DNA of 64,000 nucleotides from Sporocytophaga myxococcoides DSM 11118 (GCF_000426725.1 NZ_KE384561.1:351092-415091), one strand, 5' to 3'. Shown: positions 25,270 to 34,107, numbered from the stretch's first letter. The notes: generated from the letters alone by a model not told the origin. Program-made: numbers and translations.

Positions 25270-26445
25270 ATGAAATTTGAAGTAACAGAGAAAGGCTATT
25301 ATGGCACTTTCGGAGGCTCCTATGTGCCCGAAACACTGATATCAAACATAGAAGAACTTCAGAACAAATATCTGAAGATTATTGACAGTGCAGCATTCAA
25401 AAAAGAATTCTTGTGGTTGCTTAAGCACTATACGGGCCGGCCTACACCATTATATTATGCGCAAAGACTATCAGAAATGTATGGAACTAAAATTTTACTA
25501 AAACGCGAAGACCTTTGCCATACAGGTTCTCATAAAATCAACAATACTATTGGCCAAGCATTGTTGGCCAAAACGCTTGGCAAAAAACACATCATAGCAG
25601 AGACAGGTGCTGGTTCACATGGAGTAGCGACAGCAACAGTTTGTGCTCTGCTTGGCATATCTTGTTCTGTCTTTATCGGAGAAAAAGATATCGAAAGACA
25701 ACAGTCCAATGTAAAGAGGATGCAGATGCTTGGAGCTACGGTTATTCCAGCGAAATCAGGCAGCAAAACACTTAAAGATGCAACCAATGAAGCATTAAGA
25801 TATTGGATTAATAACCCTGAAGATGTTTACTATCTTATAGGTTCTGTTTTTGGCCCACATCCATATCCTGCAATGGTAACAAAATTTCAGTCTGTTATCA
25901 GTAGTGAAATATTGAATCAGCTCTACCAAGTTGCTGGAAGAACTATTCCTGACTATGTGATTGCTTGCGTCGGAGGTGGCAGTAATGCAGCAGGAAGTTT
26001 TTATCACTTTCTTGATTTGCCTGAAGTAAAACTCATCGGAGCTGAAGCAGCAGGACATGGAATAGTATCAGGCATGTCAGCGGCTACCACTTATCTTGGA
26101 AGACCAGGTGTCATTCACGGATGTAAAACCTTGTTTATACAATCCGATGATGGGCAAATAGCAGAGGCTCATTCTATCTCTGCTGGGCTTGATTATCCAG
26201 GAATTGGGCCGTTACATTCCAGATTGCATGAAATTAAAAGAGCAGAATATATTCCCGTCACAGATGACGAAGCTATTAAAGCGGGGCTATTACTGGCTGC
26301 CAAAGAAGGTATAATCCCTGCATTGGAATCAGCTCATGCATTGGCAGTACTTGAGAAAAAGAAATTTGAAAGAGATGAAGTTATCGTCATATGCCTTTCA
26401 GGAAGAGGGGACAAAGACCTTAGTACTTATGAAAACTACAATTAA
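25270..26445 (+). CDS. trpB: Tryptophan synthase beta chain
   Basis: Full-length 391-residue TrpB, which joins indole and L-serine using PLP. It starts FEVTEKGYYGTFGGSYVPETL, the typical TrpB opening; the PLP lysine lies in KREDLCHTGSHKINN, and the phosphate loop is ACVGGGSNAAGSF. The C-terminal ALESAHALAV and VICLSGRGDKDLSTY are also conserved. It is preceded by a leader-peptide attenuator and followed by trpA after 4 bp. Nothing unusual in length or motifs. Confidence 0.97.
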   Translation: MKFEVTEKGYYGTFGGSYVPETLISNIEELQNKYLKIIDSAAFKKEFLWLLKHYTGRPTPLYYAQRLSEMYGTKILLKREDLCHTGSHKINNTIGQALLAKTLGKKHIIAETGAGSHGVATATVCALLGISCSVFIGEKDIERQQSNVKRMQMLGATVIPAKSGSKTLKDATNEALRYWINNPEDVYYLIGSVFGPHPYPAMVTKFQSVISSEILNQLYQVAGRTIPDYVIACVGGGSNAAGSFYHFLDLPEVKLIGAEAAGHGIVSGMSAATTYLGRPGVIHGCKTLFIQSDDGQIAEAHSISAGLDYPGIGPLHSRLHEIKRAEYIPVTDDEAIKAGLLLAAKEGIIPALESAHALAVLEKKKFERDEVIVICLSGRGDKDLSTYENYN

Positions 26446-26449
26446 AACT

Positions 26450-27241
26450 ATGGAAACAGTTACCAAAATAAATAATAAATTAACAAAAACGCTTAAGATA
26501 AAAGATAAAATTCTCTCTGTATATTTTACTGCTGGTTATCCTGAATTATATGATACCACAAAGCTTGTACTTATACTGCAGGAAGCTGGCGCAGATATGA
26601 TAGAGATCGGTATTCCCTTTTCAGACTCACTTTTGGATGGACCTGTCATACAGGATAGTAACAATAAAGCACTGAATAATGGAATGACACTTAAACTTTT
26701 GTTACAAGAGTTGTTAACAATAAAAGATCAGATCAGAATACCATTAGTATTGATGGGATCTTATAATTCTGCCTTTAGACTTGGTATGGAAACATTCTGC
26801 AAAGCATGTAAAGAGTGTGGAATAGATGGAGTTTTATTTCCAGAAATGCCACCAGAAGAATTTCAGGAAGACTATCTAGAAATGTATGAAGCGAATAATC
26901 TATCTTCAATATTTATGGTTAGTCCTCAGACTTCAGAAGAGCGGTTGAAGTTTATCGATGAAGTGACTACAGGTTTTATATATGTTCTATCATCTAATAG
27001 CACCACAGGAAGTAATGATAAAACAGAATTCAAAAATTCATACTTTGAAAAAATCAGAGATCAGAAATTACAATCACCGACATTAACAGGATTTAACATA
27101 CGGACTAAGGAAAATTTTGATATGGCTTGTAAATATACACAAGGCGCTATCATTGGATCAGAGTTTATAAGACTTATATCCAATGGCGTTGAACAGGACC
27201 AGATAAAGAATTTTATTGAGAAATATAAAAAAGCTGAATAA
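26450..27241 (+). CDS. trpA: Tryptophan synthase alpha chain
   Basis: A 263-residue TrpA that releases indole from indole-3-glycerol phosphate and passes it to TrpB. The catalytic glutamate and aspartate are in ADMIEIGIPFSDSLLDGPVIQ (IEIG and LLDGP), and the phosphate-binding segments follow (GFIYVLSSNSTTG, GFNIRTKENF, GAIIGSEFI). The ATG at 26450 lies 4 bp after the trpB stop; an ATG at 26429 would overlap trpB by 17 nt, and the longer frame to 26336 is spurious. No other trp genes adjoin, so the pair is split from the rest of the pathway. Confidence 0.94.
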   Translation: METVTKINNKLTKTLKIKDKILSVYFTAGYPELYDTTKLVLILQEAGADMIEIGIPFSDSLLDGPVIQDSNNKALNNGMTLKLLLQELLTIKDQIRIPLVLMGSYNSAFRLGMETFCKACKECGIDGVLFPEMPPEEFQEDYLEMYEANNLSSIFMVSPQTSEERLKFIDEVTTGFIYVLSSNSTTGSNDKTEFKNSYFEKIRDQKLQSPTLTGFNIRTKENFDMACKYTQGAIIGSEFIRLISNGVEQDQIKNFIEKYKKAE

Positions 27242-27249
27242 TTGTCTAA

Positions 27250-27278
27250 AAAAGAGTCTCGTTGTTCGGGACTCTTTT
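27250..27278 (+). terminator. Terminator after trpA
   Basis: AAAAGAGTC at 27250-27258 pairs with GACTCTTTT at 27270-27278, with further imperfect pairing in the loop, 9 bp after the trpA stop. It also lies between convergent genes. Confidence 0.82.
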
Positions 27279-27315
27279 AACATAACATAAAGAACTCAGG
27301 AAGCAGTCTCCGTTC

Positions 27316-28722
27316 CTATTCAACAAGAATTTTATCAGATGTGAGAGGAATAAATTTATATCCTTTCAATTTTCCCTTCTCTTGCTTTGAGACAAACTGA
27401 TTTATAATTTTCTGGATATCCTTACTTTCCTTTTGTTTTGTAATGACGTTTCTGAAATCCTCAAGATGATTAAGCGTATTATCTTCTACAAAGCCAAAAC
27501 CCTGGTATTTTCCATCTTCAATAAGGACTACTGAATTTTCATATCGGGATCTACCCTTCCCAATAATAGCAAATGTGGGCTTTTCCTGTTTCATTCCATC
27601 CAGTGCATGTTCTACCTTTGTGTTATAATCTTCCGGAGATTCCTCCATTACACAGGCTCCTTTACAGGCTTTCAGACTGTAATCCACGCAAGCTTTTTTG
27701 GTAGTTTGAAGTCCTGACAATCTTGGACAAAGATCAAAGTCTCTGACAGCAGCATATAGAAAGTCTCTGGCATCAGTCATATAGTTAAAAGAAAATAAAG
27801 GGACAGTCTTCTGTATTTTGCCTATGCTGAGCCGTTGATAACCATTTTGATCATAGTAGGAAAAAATACCAAACTGAGCTTCCGGAAATTTCTGTATTTT
27901 ATTGTAAGCCGGCCAGAGCCTTTTTATCTCATGTGATTCCATCAGAAAAGCTACTAACTCGTTGCCAGCAAGTTCGAAAGAGATACTATGAATATTATTA
28001 AAAAATCTAAGTTTTTCTTCCGCTGAATTTCTGGAGCTAAAGTGTCCTGCAATGCGTTTTTTGATATCAATCGCTTTGCCTACATAAATAGCTTTACCAT
28101 TTTCATCATGAAAATAATAAACACCAGGAAGAGATGGTAAGTTATTAAACTGATCCTTATCGAGATTTGGAGGAAGCGTGGTTTCTTTTGAATTGGCTTT
28201 TAAAGAAGTAATAATAAATCCTTCCGAATCATTTGCTACCAATTTTGTGAATACTTCATAAGTTGCTTCAGCATCGCCACCTGCCCTATGTCTGTTTTCA
28301 ATTTCCACATTTAAGAATCTGCATAAGTTGCCTAGGCTGTAAGATGGAAATCCAGGAAATATCTTCCTACTTAATCTTACAGTGCAGAGTTTTTTGGATT
28401 TGAACTCAATGCCTGCTTCGGCAAGTTCTGACTTCACAAAATTGAAATCGAAACTAACATTATGTGCTACAAAAATACAGTCCTTCAGATAACCATGAAT
28501 CTCCTCTGCCAGCTCATTAAAATAAGGTGCATCATCAGTCATGGAATTATCTATTCCCGTAAGTCCTGTAATAAAAGGAGGAATCGGCACACCAGGATTT
28601 ATAAGTGATTCAAATCTGTCTATTATTTTATAGCCATCTGTAATAATTATAGCTATTTCAGTAATCCTGTTACCTTCGGAATACCCTCCCGTTGTTTCAA
28701 TATCGACGATTGCAAAAAGCAT
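27316..28722 (-). CDS. DnaQ-type 3'-5' exonuclease fused to a GIY-YIG (UvrC/Cho-like) nuclease
   Basis: A 468-residue two-nuclease protein. Residues 1-165 are a DEDDh exonuclease: VDIETTGG with Asp7 and Glu9, AHNVSFDF with Asp92, and HRAGGDAEA with His145 and Asp150. Residues about 195-275 are a GIY-YIG domain: LPGVYYF, AIYVGKAIDIKKRI with the Tyr-Val-Gly-Lys block and a downstream Glu in NELVAFLMES. The C-terminal third has UvrC-like cysteines (KACVDYSLKACKGAC). Such fusions are related to Cho/UvrC and to the DNA polymerase III epsilon subunit; a repair role is likely. No uvrA or uvrB is nearby. Confidence 0.88.
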   Translation of the reverse strand: MLFAIVDIETTGGYSEGNRITEIAIIITDGYKIIDRFESLINPGVPIPPFITGLTGIDNSMTDDAPYFNELAEEIHGYLKDCIFVAHNVSFDFNFVKSELAEAGIEFKSKKLCTVRLSRKIFPGFPSYSLGNLCRFLNVEIENRHRAGGDAEATYEVFTKLVANDSEGFIITSLKANSKETTLPPNLDKDQFNNLPSLPGVYYFHDENGKAIYVGKAIDIKKRIAGHFSSRNSAEEKLRFFNNIHSISFELAGNELVAFLMESHEIKRLWPAYNKIQKFPEAQFGIFSYYDQNGYQRLSIGKIQKTVPLFSFNYMTDARDFLYAAVRDFDLCPRLSGLQTTKKACVDYSLKACKGACVMEESPEDYNTKVEHALDGMKQEKPTFAIIGKGRSRYENSVVLIEDGKYQGFGFVEDNTLNHLEDFRNVITKQKESKDIQKIINQFVSKQEKGKLKGYKFIPLTSDKILVE

Positions 28723-28884
28723 TAAATCTTTGTTAAATTAAACTCATTTTACTTCCTGCACTTGATAATGAGGAATATAAAATTCTTAGAACAGACAAGC
28801 AGGACAACCCGTTTTTTCAATTATTAAAGCTTCCCGATTAACGACTCAAAGTTAAAAAAAATATTTTCACCAAAACTAAATTAT

Positions 28885-28911
28885 TTAGCAAAACGTACAT
28901 ATATTTGCTAA
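28885..28911 (+). promoter_or_regulatory. Inverted repeat overlapping the -7 box of the UmuD-like gene (candidate operator)
   Basis: TTAGCAAA at 28885-28892 and TTTGCTAA at 28904-28911 form an 8-bp inverted repeat with an 11-bp spacer. The right arm contains the end of TATATTTG (28900-28907), an exact Bacteroidota -7 element, 18 bp before the ATG at 28926. A dimeric repressor bound here would block the promoter. The bound protein is unknown. Confidence 0.6.
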
Positions 28912-28925
28912 AATAATTAACGGAC

Positions 28926-29342
28926 ATGCTAAGAATATCTGCAAATGACCAGAGGATTTCATTAAAAATAGAAGAGGCTATTTTTAATGAAAAAACTGTA
29001 AATCAGTCGATAAGAGTATCCGAAAATGAAAAAGAAAAAAATCTGGAGAATCTTATCATTAAAAATCCGTCCTCGACGTTTTATGTCCGTATAAAGGGTA
29101 ACAACCTTCAATTGCCCGGGGTCACAGAAGGTGATCTTTTAGTAGTAGACCGAAAAGAAGAACCCGGCCAGAATTCTATGGTAATTGCAATAATTAACGG
29201 AGAAATGGTTTTAAAAAGGGTTGGAAAACATCAAAATAAGCTGTACCTTTTTTCTGACAATGCTGAAAAGCCAGTCGAAATTACAGATACAATGGATTTA
29301 ACAATTTGGGGTGTCGTGAATTTTATAATTCACAAGGTGTAA
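28926..29342 (+). CDS. UmuD/LexA C-terminal (S24 peptidase-like) protein lacking the catalytic serine
   Basis: A 138-residue protein aligning to UmuD from about residue 50: FYVRIKGNNLQLPGVTEGDLLVVDRK, then GEMVLKRVG and the C-terminal WGVVNFIIHKV. In UmuD the nucleophile is the Ser in GDSM; here the equivalent is Asn60 (GNNL), while the general base Lys97 is kept. The protein should therefore not self-cleave. No umuC follows. Its start sits 18 bp after a -7 element embedded in an inverted repeat, and a good terminator follows. It might be a permanently uncleaved polymerase accessory or a regulator; domain recognition is firm, role is inference. Confidence 0.78.
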   Translation: MLRISANDQRISLKIEEAIFNEKTVNQSIRVSENEKEKNLENLIIKNPSSTFYVRIKGNNLQLPGVTEGDLLVVDRKEEPGQNSMVIAIINGEMVLKRVGKHQNKLYLFSDNAEKPVEITDTMDLTIWGVVNFIIHKV

Positions 29343-29373
29343 AAAAAGTTGGTTACTTTTTTTGACAGACAAC

Positions 29374-29402
29374 AAGGGGCATGCAAATGCCCCTTTTGTT
29401 TT
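29374..29402 (+). terminator. Terminator after the UmuD-like gene
   Basis: AAGGGGCAT (29374-29382) pairs with ATGCCCCTT (29387-29395) around a GCAA loop and is followed by TTGTTTTT. It lies between the UmuD-like gene and the convergent PepSY gene. Confidence 0.88.
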
Positions 29403-29441
29403 TATACCTCTTTTATTAAAAATTCAGTAATGTTATCCTTT

Positions 29442-30821
29442 TTAAAATTTCAAATACCACATCAATAAATACCAAATTAAAGCTCCAGCAAAAAGTGCAG
29501 TAGATGCTGCATTGTATATTCTAAATTTATACGCTTTTGTCTTCTTAACTAACATTACTGTTCCTATTGGAACCCATAGTATCAGAATAATAATGTAGTT
29601 AAGAATTAACGGAAACAACAACAAGGTGGTAAAGTATAATGCACTTAACACAATGTTTCCAGCAAATATTCCCCATGCGGCTCCTCCTCCTATCATAAAT
29701 GGCAGCAGCAATCCAAATGCTTTAAATCCTTTTTTAAAATATCGACTGAACTTATATTCAAAATTTGCTTGCTCCTTCTTCGACTTTTTAGGTTTCATTT
29801 CTCCTCTGGTTCTTTTCAACCAAATCATGCCACCTGAAATAGTTAGGATAGAAATAAGAATTCCTCCAATTGAATAAATTATATTCAGCACCAATCCAGA
29901 AAAATCTCCAAAATGAAAAGAGACACTACTATTCAATGCTCTCATTAGATGTGTCTCATTCTTTCCACCTACTGAAAGTACTTTACCTGTTTCTGGGTGA
30001 AGAAACACTCTATGATAAGCGCCAAGAGCTCCGTTCTTTCCATCATTGTGTTGAAAGTGGAACATAGTTCTTCCTGAAAGAAAGGAAATATTTTTGATGG
30101 GTTCATATTTATCCGGATTGGCTTTTTTCGCTTCAACCTCAAGCATATTTAGGTCAAAGCTTTTAGGTAAATTTGTCTGATAAAATGAAGAACCACGCGG
30201 CCCTCCTATCACTCCTGAAAGCGTAATTAATAATGCTGTAGTTGCCATCAGTGCATTAAAAAACAGAGATAACATACCAATGGAATTATGCCAGTTCTTT
30301 AGATTCTTAAATTTTAATGAAAGGATCTGAAGCAGTTTCTTACGATAAATGTATGCTCCTGAAACCACTGCAACACAAAGGCCGATACTGAATATAAACG
30401 TAACTATTAATCCTGGATATCTTGGTAATAAAAGGTAGTAATGCAGGTCTTCAGCAAAATTAATGGGGTCATGTTTCATAACCTGCCATTTCATAGTTTG
30501 AGGATCCAGATAAACTTTTCTTTTATTATCAGCATTGTTTCTATTAATAAGATGAGCTCTGTAAACCTGCTTTTTTTCTTGTGGAAGATAAAGAGTTGTA
30601 ACGCACCATTCCGGATATTGCTTATTTAGTTCGGCATACATATCTGAAGCTAAAGGGGCAGAGAGATACTTTGCATTATATAATTCAGGATGCAATACTT
30701 CTTCCAGAACATGCTTAAAGCATAGAATCGATCCTGAAAGAGAGATGATAAGTAATCCAATTCCTGCAATGATTCCTGCCCATGAATGGACTTTGAATAC
30801 ATCTATATTTCTGATAGGCAT
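29442..30821 (-). CDS. PepSY-domain inner-membrane protein, likely siderophore-iron reductase
   Basis: A 459-residue membrane protein of the PepSY-associated TM helix family. The first helix (FKVHSWAGIIAGIGLLIISLSGSILCFKHVLEE) with its paired histidine region, the periplasmic segment, and the second conserved block LKNWHNSIGMLSLFFNALMATTALLITLSGV are typical; histidines in several helices (HSW, DLHYYL, WHNS, SFHFGDFSG) could hold haem. Related proteins next to TonB receptors act in reductive release of iron from siderophores. It lies 2 bp downstream of the TonB receptor gene, so the two form an operon. Confidence 0.84.
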   Translation of the reverse strand: MPIRNIDVFKVHSWAGIIAGIGLLIISLSGSILCFKHVLEEVLHPELYNAKYLSAPLASDMYAELNKQYPEWCVTTLYLPQEKKQVYRAHLINRNNADNKRKVYLDPQTMKWQVMKHDPINFAEDLHYYLLLPRYPGLIVTFIFSIGLCVAVVSGAYIYRKKLLQILSLKFKNLKNWHNSIGMLSLFFNALMATTALLITLSGVIGGPRGSSFYQTNLPKSFDLNMLEVEAKKANPDKYEPIKNISFLSGRTMFHFQHNDGKNGALGAYHRVFLHPETGKVLSVGGKNETHLMRALNSSVSFHFGDFSGLVLNIIYSIGGILISILTISGGMIWLKRTRGEMKPKKSKKEQANFEYKFSRYFKKGFKAFGLLLPFMIGGGAAWGIFAGNIVLSALYFTTLLLFPLILNYIIILILWVPIGTVMLVKKTKAYKFRIYNAASTALFAGALIWYLLMWYLKF

Positions 30822-30823
30822 TA

Positions 30824-33157
30824 TTAGTAGTTGATCGTATATGTAAAGTTAATGGTTCGTCCCCTTCCGATTACATAGGTACTTCCGGAACCTGCCCATT
30901 GAGAAATTGGAGGAAAATATAATTTATTAAAAAGGTTGTTTATGCCAATACTGAAAGTACCTTTCCATATAGCATAGTTTACCATTAAATCCACAAGATA
31001 ATAGTCTGTAACCTTGCCTGTACCAAATCCTCCGGGTTGTCCTTCAAAGCGATTTCTATTTCCGGAATAAAGTCCCTGAAGACCAACATCCATCTTTTTG
31101 GTCACTTTACAGAATACACTTCCTGTAAGCTTTAAAGGAGCAATACGAGAACCCAATAGATAATCAGTAATTCTGCCATCTCCATCAGGATCACTTTTTC
31201 CTTCTGCATAAGAAACAGATGCATTGATATGCCATCTTTTTAAACTATAATCCACAACTGACTCTACTCCATAAATTCTTTCAGGCGCTCTTTGAACATC
31301 AAATGAAGTTCCAAAGATTGTGACACCATATTGTGAGGTATTGTAGAAAACAGCAGTTTGAACCGTAAGATCTGCATGGCCCATATCCCAACCGAACTCA
31401 TAGTTATTAACCACTTGCGGCTTAGGTTTTAAATCTGTCACAGCTTTAGCAGCAGTACCTCTCAGCTCCCGTCCCACTTCTGTTGTGGCAAAGCCTTGTC
31501 CGTACGAAATATAAGGACTGAACAATTTATGCAGATTATACCTGACACCTGCATTAAAAAGCCATTTATTGTAAGTGAGTGTACCACCCTGCACCATCTC
31601 ACCTGACCTCAACTGTTTGTAATCATTTACTTTAAGGATAACTGTTTCATTCCTTAGCCCTGCTCGAAGTACAAGTTTTTTTACAGGAACTATTTTGGCT
31701 TGCAAGAACGGAGCAAGGTTATACTGCCTGATACCTGGCACCCAGATCCTGCCATCTGTAAGCTTCTGAAATGTATTGTCTTCTACCAGATCTACACCAT
31801 AAGTAAGAGAACTTCTGACCAACTTAGGCAGTTCAGTTTTAAAGTCCATCCGAATACCCATTTTATCGGATGAAATATAACTCTGTGCTGATCTTCTGAC
31901 GCTATCCAAAGGAGGGAAATATGTTGATGAATGCTCATAAGGAAAACGGGCAAAATTATTCTGAAGGTAAGCTAAAACCTTAAATGATGTACTGCTGAAT
32001 ATTTCTTCATTATAATATCGCAAAGTGAAACTAAGGTTTTTAGTTGCAGTACCTAACTGATCATCATAAACATTTCCAAACTGTGTACCTGCTTTCTGAA
32101 CTCTGTATTCACCACCCATACTTATAAATCCAGGCTTCTGAATGCTATTAAAATACATCCCTTTCAGTTCTATACCTGCCTTATTATTGATTTCATAACC
32201 AACTTTTCCGAGTAAACTTAAATTGTTTGTATTCGCTGCACCTCCCTGCCCCAATGGATCAACAGGAATAAGATCCCCCTGTGCATCATAGTATTTCCCA
32301 ATATGTTCATAAGCTCCATTGGCAAGAAAGTTGAATCTGCCAGCCCTACCTATAATCTGTTGAAAAATTCTTCCCCCCAATGGATCCTTTTTCTGAATGG
32401 CGTCATTATTAAAGACAAAAGAAGAATTCCCAGAAACAGAAGTTGTAAAGCATACAGTATCATTTTTAAACTTAGGACTCTTTGAAGTGAAGTTAATCAC
32501 ACCTCCTGTAGCACCATGCCCATAGACAGCTGTAGCACTTCTGACAATTTCAACTTCGCCTATTGAAGATATATCAAGAGACTTCAACTCTCTGGAAGCG
32601 CTGCGAATAGGAGTCGATTGAGGCACACCATCCAGCATGACCAACATATCCCTTCCTCTTATTCCCTGTCCATAGTTGCTGGATGATTCCGTACTCTGAG
32701 CAATACCTGGAGTCGTTTTACTCAAAATATCGTTAAGATTATTATTGATTGTAGACTGCCGCTGAAGTTCTTTTTCTGTTAGAACAGAAACAGATACCAC
32801 CTCTTCTTCCCTTTTACCTATGCGGCTGGCGTAAACAACTACCTCTTTGATCTCTTCGGATTTCAGATGAATAACAAGAACGGAACCAGCATAAACAGTT
32901 TCTTTGTAGATCGCAAAGCCAACTGACATAACAGTGAGAATGCAAGAGCTATCAGTAAGATCATTAAAACGGAAGCTACCTTTATCATCTGCCAGAGCTT
33001 GCCTTGATCCACTACTGGCACTTAATTCCAGTACGGCAAAAGGAACAGGACCGCCATCAGAAATTATAGTTCCGGAAATTGATTTTTGAGCAAATGAAAA
33101 ATTACCAAAAAATAAAAAAGCTGTTAGAATCAGCAGATGAAGTACAAACTTTAGCAT
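30824..33157 (-). CDS. TonB-dependent ferric-siderophore-type outer-membrane receptor
   Basis: A 777-residue receptor from the ATG at 33157; the longer frame starts at TTG. A signal peptide ending NFSFAQ is followed by a carboxypeptidase-like regulatory domain (SISGTIISDGGPVPFAVLELS), a plug domain (VSVSVLTEKELQRQSTINNNLNDIL, IRGRDMLVMLDGVPQ, VEIVRSATAVYGHGATGGVINF) and a long beta-barrel ending in an aromatic-rich strand (RTINFTYTINY). The plug and barrel resemble siderophore receptors of the FhuE/FpvA kind. Together with the PepSY gene and the nearby siderophore cluster, it likely imports ferric hydroxamate. The exact ligand cannot be read from sequence. Confidence 0.88.
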   Translation of the reverse strand: MLKFVLHLLILTAFLFFGNFSFAQKSISGTIISDGGPVPFAVLELSASSGSRQALADDKGSFRFNDLTDSSCILTVMSVGFAIYKETVYAGSVLVIHLKSEEIKEVVVYASRIGKREEEVVSVSVLTEKELQRQSTINNNLNDILSKTTPGIAQSTESSSNYGQGIRGRDMLVMLDGVPQSTPIRSASRELKSLDISSIGEVEIVRSATAVYGHGATGGVINFTSKSPKFKNDTVCFTTSVSGNSSFVFNNDAIQKKDPLGGRIFQQIIGRAGRFNFLANGAYEHIGKYYDAQGDLIPVDPLGQGGAANTNNLSLLGKVGYEINNKAGIELKGMYFNSIQKPGFISMGGEYRVQKAGTQFGNVYDDQLGTATKNLSFTLRYYNEEIFSSTSFKVLAYLQNNFARFPYEHSSTYFPPLDSVRRSAQSYISSDKMGIRMDFKTELPKLVRSSLTYGVDLVEDNTFQKLTDGRIWVPGIRQYNLAPFLQAKIVPVKKLVLRAGLRNETVILKVNDYKQLRSGEMVQGGTLTYNKWLFNAGVRYNLHKLFSPYISYGQGFATTEVGRELRGTAAKAVTDLKPKPQVVNNYEFGWDMGHADLTVQTAVFYNTSQYGVTIFGTSFDVQRAPERIYGVESVVDYSLKRWHINASVSYAEGKSDPDGDGRITDYLLGSRIAPLKLTGSVFCKVTKKMDVGLQGLYSGNRNRFEGQPGGFGTGKVTDYYLVDLMVNYAIWKGTFSIGINNLFNKLYFPPISQWAGSGSTYVIGRGRTINFTYTINY

Positions 33158-33200
33158 AAAAGAATTATCACATAACAAACACATAATTACAAATAATAAG

Positions 33201-33238
33201 AATAGGCCGAATAGGAAAAACAGGAGGTTAAATAGGCC
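33201..33238. repeat. AATAGG-type direct repeats upstream of the TonB receptor gene
   Basis: AATAGGCCG at 33201 and AATAGGAAA 10 bp on, then AATAGGCC again at 33231-33238, form near-helical-turn direct repeats between the TonB receptor and the lipoprotein gene. AraC-type regulators often bind direct repeats, and a PchR-like regulator is encoded nearby; the link is speculative. Confidence 0.35.
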
Positions 33239-33333
33239 ATTCAGGATTTTTTAAAATACCGATAGGCATATTTTTAATACCAAATGGACTACTAAGTCAA
33301 GTGGGTGTTATGCTTATTTTGTCAAAAAAATTT

Positions 33334-34107
33334 ATGAGAATTTTAAAAAATATTGTCTTACTATTTGCGCTTCAGGTATTTTTATTCACTTCATGTAAAG
33401 AAGAGAAAAAAGATACACCTACGCCTGACACTCTACCAAAAAACACTAGTATACTTTTCGTAAACGGACTTTCTGATGGTTCAGTAAATACTCAGTTTAA
33501 GTTTGGAAACGAAGTTCTTACAGATTTAGCAACAAAAGCATATTCCAAGTATATCAAGGTCTCTGAAAGTAATCAGAAATTGACAGTTTCGGCAGGAGGA
33601 ACAAATACTTCTTTTGATTTAAAGATTGAAAAAGATAAATATTACACTGTACTATTAAGCGGAACTGTCGCTGCTCCTAAGATTGAGGTTTTGAATGACG
33701 ACTTTGGAAATGTAAGTGATCCTTTAACAAAATTCTCTTACAGATTTGTAAATTTATTCAAAGCAGGAAATGATTCTCTTTCCATGCAGGCTTATTATCC
33801 ATCATATAAACTTTGGGCTACACAAGCAGGTGCTCACGAATATGTGGCTTATGGAAAATCAAGTGCATTTACAGAATATACTGCTGGCGCTGCAGCACAA
33901 TGGAGAGCTATTAAATCAGGTTCCGAAGATACTAAAGAGTATAATGTTTCAGGTATTATTTACAGACTTGGCGGAAAGACAATTTACTATGAAGCACCTG
34001 TAACATTTTCTGGTAGTCTAAATAAGCACTATAGCATAGTTGTATTCGGACAAGATAGCAATGCTTCTTCAGCTATCATTGAACATGAGTCGCAAATACA
34101 ACAATAA
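33334..34107 (+). CDS. DUF4397-like lipoprotein, divergent from the TonB receptor
   Basis: A 257-residue secreted lipoprotein. The ATG at 33334 gives MRILKNIVLLFALQVFLF followed by the lipobox TSC and a lysine/glutamate linker (KEEKKDTPTPDTL); ATGs further upstream, such as 33310, would only lengthen the signal. The mature part (ILFVNGLSDGSVNTQFKFGNEVL ... YSKYIKVSESNQKLTVS, YYTVLLSGT) has the beta-rich pattern of DUF4397 proteins. It is transcribed away from the TonB receptor gene across a 176-bp gap and ends before a terminator. A function in iron uptake is suggested only by position. Confidence 0.75.
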   Translation: MRILKNIVLLFALQVFLFTSCKEEKKDTPTPDTLPKNTSILFVNGLSDGSVNTQFKFGNEVLTDLATKAYSKYIKVSESNQKLTVSAGGTNTSFDLKIEKDKYYTVLLSGTVAAPKIEVLNDDFGNVSDPLTKFSYRFVNLFKAGNDSLSMQAYYPSYKLWATQAGAHEYVAYGKSSAFTEYTAGAAAQWRAIKSGSEDTKEYNVSGIIYRLGGKTIYYEAPVTFSGSLNKHYSIVVFGQDSNASSAIIEHESQIQQ

